From Clostridium_AM sp900759715 (lineage in GTDB: Bacteria > Bacillota > Clostridia > Clostridiales > Clostridiaceae), in the NCBI GenBank assembly GCA_900759715.1, contig CAAEXF010000087.1:1-64000 (forward strand): a stretch of DNA of 64,000 nucleotides, in the 5' to 3' direction. A program made the position numbers and the translations under genes. Positions 61,008 through 64,000 of the stretch are shown here, piece by piece (position 1 is the stretch's first letter; each line of letters opens with the position of its first letter). A model generated the notes under the pieces. That model had not been told where the DNA came from. It saw only the letters and a list, made by a program, of their open reading frames with translations, and did not search any database.

Positions 61008-61136
61008 GGTTTCAAGGCTGAAAATTGACTTACACCCCGGACTATGTTTCCAAATTTCAATCCGTCAAAAACTTTTAGTCAGTCTAAAGCTTGGAAACAT
61101 AGCTCTTTTTGTAAGTAAATTTTTTAGTTTGAAACC
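61007..61136. mobile_element. MITE-like inverted-repeat element with TTATA duplication
   Basis: 130 bases with imperfect terminal inverted repeats of about 45 bases: GGGTTTCAAGG, ACTTACA and CTATGTTTCCAA on the left match GGTTTCAAA, ACTTACA and CTATGTTTCCAA on the other strand at the right. TTATA flanks it at 61002-61006 and 61137-61141, as a target duplication would. No open frame. It fills the gap between two convergent genes and may also serve as their terminator. Confidence 0.6.
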
Positions 61137-61146
61137 TTATATATAC

Positions 61147-62292
61147 CTATTTGAAAGTTATAGTTATATATTCAGAGTTGTTTAATTCATCGGTATAGTA
61201 GGTCCAACTATAACTTCCTCCTTTTGACAATGAGTTATAAGATTTATTTACTGCTGAAGCTACATCATATACATTGGCGTCGTAATTTAAGACTCTAAGA
61301 CTTAATACAGAATCACCGTTAGCAAGAGAAGTTTTTATAGATTTATAGAAATCGCTGTAGCTTTTTATTGGTATTATCACATTCCCATTTTTATCTTTTT
61401 CAGCTATATTTAAATTTTGAAAATTATAGGTTGTACTAAAACATTGAGGATACTCGATTTTGTTCCATTTATGATTTTTATTTATCTGATCATCTGTGAG
61501 ATTGAAATAAGTATATCTTGAATCGTTAGACCCGTCTTCAGTTACAGGATCATCCCAGGTTGTATCTAAATGATAGTACTGTCCTCCTATTTTAACAATA
61601 TTCCAAGCATGAGCTACCCAACTTTTGCCGTCATTAGCATCTCCTGATATCACAGTGGATTCAATACCGACAGCTTTTAAAAGCATGTACATTGCTTCTG
61701 AATATCCTTGACAAGCTCCAATGCCATTAATCAATACACCATAAGCGGTGTTAGAATCATTTGGCATGTTTTTGGTGAAAAATCTTTTATCATATTTAGT
61801 GTTATTTACTAAATAATCATGGAGAACTACTTCTTTTTCATAATCTTTCATATCCGCTTTAATTACTTTTCCCACAATTTCTTGGACTTTTTGTTGAACT
61901 GCCTTTTCCTTATTTTTCAGAGTTTCTATACTATCACTGTATTTAAAGTCAATCTTTACCTTAAAGGGTATAGATGGTTGAACAGAAATTTTTGCTTCTG
62001 TACAAACACCTTGAAGTTCAGGATTATCCTTTAGAACTTTTTTAAATGAATCTAAATTATACACATTTTTATCGTAATGGCTTATTCTAAGAGTTAAACT
62101 GCTATCATAGCTGAGCATAGCTTTTTTTACAGCATTATAGTATTCATCGTAGCTGTTGATTTTTACACTAGGCTGCAAGGAAGTATTGCTAAAAGCACTT
62201 TTAGAGGATTGAGAAATAAAAATAATAATTGAAACTATTAAGAAAAATATAAAGACTTTACATAGAGTCTTAGCTTGAGTGTGTCTAAACAT
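61147..62292 (-). CDS. Secreted transglutaminase-like protein with duplicated flanking domain
   Basis: A 381-residue protein with a signal anchor (KVFIFFLIVSIIIFISQSS, 12-30). The core (about 140-260) has the papain/transglutaminase triad: GACQGYSEAMYML (Cys), AHAWNIVKI (His), HLDTTWDDP (Asp). Similar segments flank it: INSYDEYYNAVKKAML and IKSYSDFYKSIKTSLA, each followed by a LRxxxYDxNVY stretch, so the flanking domain is duplicated. It may act as a protease or cross-linking enzyme in the envelope. AAAGGAGAT precedes the ATG. Confidence 0.87.
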   Translation of the reverse strand: MFRHTQAKTLCKVFIFFLIVSIIIFISQSSKSAFSNTSLQPSVKINSYDEYYNAVKKAMLSYDSSLTLRISHYDKNVYNLDSFKKVLKDNPELQGVCTEAKISVQPSIPFKVKIDFKYSDSIETLKNKEKAVQQKVQEIVGKVIKADMKDYEKEVVLHDYLVNNTKYDKRFFTKNMPNDSNTAYGVLINGIGACQGYSEAMYMLLKAVGIESTVISGDANDGKSWVAHAWNIVKIGGQYYHLDTTWDDPVTEDGSNDSRYTYFNLTDDQINKNHKWNKIEYPQCFSTTYNFQNLNIAEKDKNGNVIIPIKSYSDFYKSIKTSLANGDSVLSLRVLNYDANVYDVASAVNKSYNSLSKGGSYSWTYYTDELNNSEYITITFK

Positions 62293-62556
62293 AATTATCT
62301 CCTTTTATATAAGGTTAATATTGTTGATATAATCTTCTATCCATATAAGTATCATGATTTTATTTTTAGAACAACAAGAATATAAATACACAATTGGGAA
62401 TTTATTGGAATAAATAAAACAACCAATTAACTGAATATTAAAACATTTGGTTTTGTGCGTGATTAAACTTTATTTTTTTTCGATACAATGATAAAATATA
62501 GATTAATTATGAAAGAAAGTGCTTTGTTTAGGTTCAATATGGGGAGGGTTTTCTTT

Positions 62557-63201
62557 ATGACGGATGAATTATTATACAAATATGATGAGAATAAATATAA
62601 TTTAGGAGTTTTACCAGATGAAGCGGAGAAAGCCCTAATAGAAGGAAATAAAAGATTCGTAGCTGGGAGGTTTTTGAAAAAAGATTTTTCAGAAGAGATT
62701 CGTTTAAAGCTTTCTAGAGATTTACAGAGACCAATGGCGGTGGTGCTTACTTGTGCCGATTCAAGAGTTGCTCCAGAAGTAATATTTGATCAGGGGTTAG
62801 GAGATATTTTTGTTGTACGCAATGCGGGAAATGTAGTTGATAGTATTGTACTTGGCAGTATTGAATATGCAGTAGATCAATTTAAGATACCATTGATTCT
62901 TGTATTAGGTCATGAGAAATGTGGTGCAGTTAGATGCGCAGTAGATGGAACTGAAACTTCACAAAATATAAGAACAATTATGGATAAAATTATGCCTACT
63001 GTAAAATCAATAAAATCTTCTAATATGAATGATGATGTAGAAGAAATCGCCTCAAAAGTTGAATATGAAAATGCAAAACAATCTGCTAAAAGAATTTTAG
63101 AGAGCTCCATAATTAGTCGTTTTGTGGAGGAGAAAAAGGTTAAAGTAATTACAGCTAAATATCATTTAAAAACAGGAAAAGTAGAGATATTAAAGTTATA
63201 A
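62557..63201 (+). CDS. Beta-class carbonic anhydrase
   Basis: A 214-residue zinc enzyme that interconverts CO2 and bicarbonate. Zinc ligands are the Cys in VLTCADSRVAPE and His and Cys in VLGHEKCGAVRC; the Asp-Arg pair of CADSR is kept. GGGGAGGG points to ATG 62557; the frame extends 23 codons upstream without a site. It is a single gene. Confidence 0.93.
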   Translation: MTDELLYKYDENKYNLGVLPDEAEKALIEGNKRFVAGRFLKKDFSEEIRLKLSRDLQRPMAVVLTCADSRVAPEVIFDQGLGDIFVVRNAGNVVDSIVLGSIEYAVDQFKIPLILVLGHEKCGAVRCAVDGTETSQNIRTIMDKIMPTVKSIKSSNMNDDVEEIASKVEYENAKQSAKRILESSIISRFVEEKKVKVITAKYHLKTGKVEILKL

Positions 63202-63300
63202 CTTTATGGGTTATATTTGGACAAAATATAGGGACTAAACTCTTTTCTATAGAATATAGTAAAGAAAAAGCTATATACAAGGGAGGAGGAATAACTTACT

Positions 63301-63660
63301 ATGGATTCAGAACAATTAAACATACTTGGAGCTCAGTTAACTTTTTTAGGCGATGGATTACTGGTTTTAGCGGCAGAGAAAGAAGCAAGCTTAGATAAAA
63401 TAAAAGATAAAAAGGAAAAAGAGGAGCAAAGTCAGTTAGCTACTAATTTAAATATATGTGGAAATTTTATTGTTTTATTAGGAGATACAACATCTGCATT
63501 AGCAACACAACAAGAATTGGAAGAAATTTTGAAAAATCCTAAAAAGAGTGATTCTGTTACCTTAGAAGCTACTCGTGAAAGTTTAATTGGAGACTTGTTA
63601 AATGTTGCTGGTGACGTTTTTAATTATAGAGCAGCAGTTTTAGCAGCAAGTGTTCGTTAA
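63301..63660 (+). CDS. Helical repeat protein of unknown function (119 aa)
   Basis: A 119-residue protein with three related helices: LNILGAQLTFLGDGLLVLAA, LNICGNFIVLLGDTTSALAT and LLNVAGDVFNYRAAVLAA. A charged stretch (DKIKDKKEKEEQSQ) separates the first two. The helices are amphipathic rather than clearly membrane-spanning. I do not recognise the family. GGGAGGAGG lies about ten bases before the ATG. It follows carbonic anhydrase by 99 bases and may be separate. Confidence 0.6.
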   Translation: MDSEQLNILGAQLTFLGDGLLVLAAEKEASLDKIKDKKEKEEQSQLATNLNICGNFIVLLGDTTSALATQQELEEILKNPKKSDSVTLEATRESLIGDLLNVAGDVFNYRAAVLAASVR

Positions 63661-63693
63661 AAATTATAATAGCAAAACAAATTAATTTGTTTT

Positions 63694-63730
63694 AAAGGAG
63701 TACCTTGATTTATAGGTACTCTTTTACTTT
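63694..63730 (+). terminator. Rho-independent terminator
   Basis: AGGAGTACC pairs with GGTACTCTT (wobble), followed by TTTTACTTT. Confidence 0.78.
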
Positions 63731-63755
63731 GCATTAAATGCAAAATTTTAATACT

Positions 63756-63783
63756 TTCTTATATTTTGGGCAAAATATAAGAA
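63756..63783 (+). other. Perfect hairpin in the leader of the DEAD-box gene
   Basis: TTCTTATATTTTG and CAAAATATAAGAA are exact complements around a GG centre. It is 124 bases before the helicase start and has no T run. It may be a leader structure or an operator. Confidence 0.45.
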
Positions 63784-63907
63784 GGTATATTAAAAAGATT
63801 TCTAACCTCAGTATTTACAGTATTTTTTTATATTGTCAAATTAACACTTGATAATATAAGGAGATTATATTATAATGAATTGATTTATACGGAAAGAAGG
63901 AATGTAA

Positions 63908-64000
63908 ATGAAAGAAATGAAGTTTAGTGATTTAGGACTTAATAGTGATATACTTAAAGCCATTGATGGAATGGGATTTGAGGAGCCTTCTAATATACAG
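63908..64000 (+). CDS. DEAD-box RNA helicase, N-terminal fragment (runs off window)
   Basis: Thirty-one codons from an ATG preceded by AAGGAATG. FSDLGLNSDILKAIDGMGF then EEPSNIQ is the Q motif that opens DEAD-box ATP-dependent RNA helicases of the CshA/DbpA type. The rest is beyond the window end. Confidence 0.88.
   Translation, partial: MKEMKFSDLGLNSDILKAIDGMGFEEPSNIQ

Overview
The window looks like chromosomal DNA of a low-GC, strictly anaerobic, spore-forming Firmicute, most likely Clostridium or a close relative. This rests on the very AT-rich sequence and codon use, strong AGGAGG-type ribosome sites, several TTG starts, and clostridial gene types: an AdhE fusion, ferredoxin-fused siroheme reductases, CWB2 cell-wall repeats, a MASE3 kinase, DUF2935, a LytTR-DUF3021 pair and a T-box. 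I saw no phage, transposase, CRISPR array, rRNA or tRNA gene.

Region 1 (0.2-9.5 kb) is a sulfur locus. It has a LysR regulator, two TusA-like carriers, a YeeE/YedE transporter split into two genes, a thioredoxin-reductase-like flavoprotein, two ferredoxin-fused siroheme reductases, a CoA-disulfide reductase-rhodanese fusion and a NapH-type polyferredoxin behind a CsoR/CstR-like operator. Together these suggest uptake of thiosulfate or another sulfane-sulfur compound and its reduction to sulfide. Region 2 (9.6-15.5 kb) holds envelope genes: a coiled-coil secreted protein, a small-ion or permease-like membrane protein, a CwlO/EnvC-like M23 peptidase with a PhoP-box-like promoter, UPF0060, DUF2935 and unknowns. 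Region 3 (15.9-25.6 kb) has a double flavodoxin-fold oxidoreductase, a LytTR-DUF3021 pair, adhE, a GntR-RCK_C regulator, a B12-dependent methionine synthase activation-like protein, adenosine deaminase and a YitT protein. Region 4 (25.8-36.9 kb) has ComFB, a CWB2-GH18 cell-wall hydrolase flanked on both sides by palindromic operator arrays, murI, a flavodoxin, a YdcZ/Crp-Fnr pair, an ABC exporter, dut, an ECF S component and a GNAT protein.

Region 5 (37.0-42.1 kb) is a complete lantibiotic-immunity-type ABC transporter with its two-component system. The kinase gene runs into a structured repeat that supplies its last codons and stop. Region 6 (42.3-46.3 kb) has an ECF sigma/DUF4179 pair and a tight three-gene operon (PlsY homologue, FeeM-like N-acyltransferase, class V aminotransferase) that may make an acylated amino metabolite. 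Region 7 (46.5-52.8 kb) is an alpha-glucoside PTS operon with its LacI regulator and matching operators. Region 8 (53-64 kb) has a KimA-like potassium transporter, an orphan MASE3 kinase, a T-box plus tyrS, a PIN-domain gene, a MITE-like element, a secreted transglutaminase-like protein, carbonic anhydrase and the start of a DEAD-box helicase.

Non-coding highlights are: a roughly 180-base repeat in three copies (one cut by the window edge) plus a deleted remnant, with a compensatory base-pair change; a 130-base MITE-like inverted repeat with a TTATA duplication; a duplicated operator module around the CWB2-GH18 gene; and a hairpin placed exactly between ribosome site and start codon of the GntR-RCK_C gene. 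Function calls come from reading motifs only; no database search was run.
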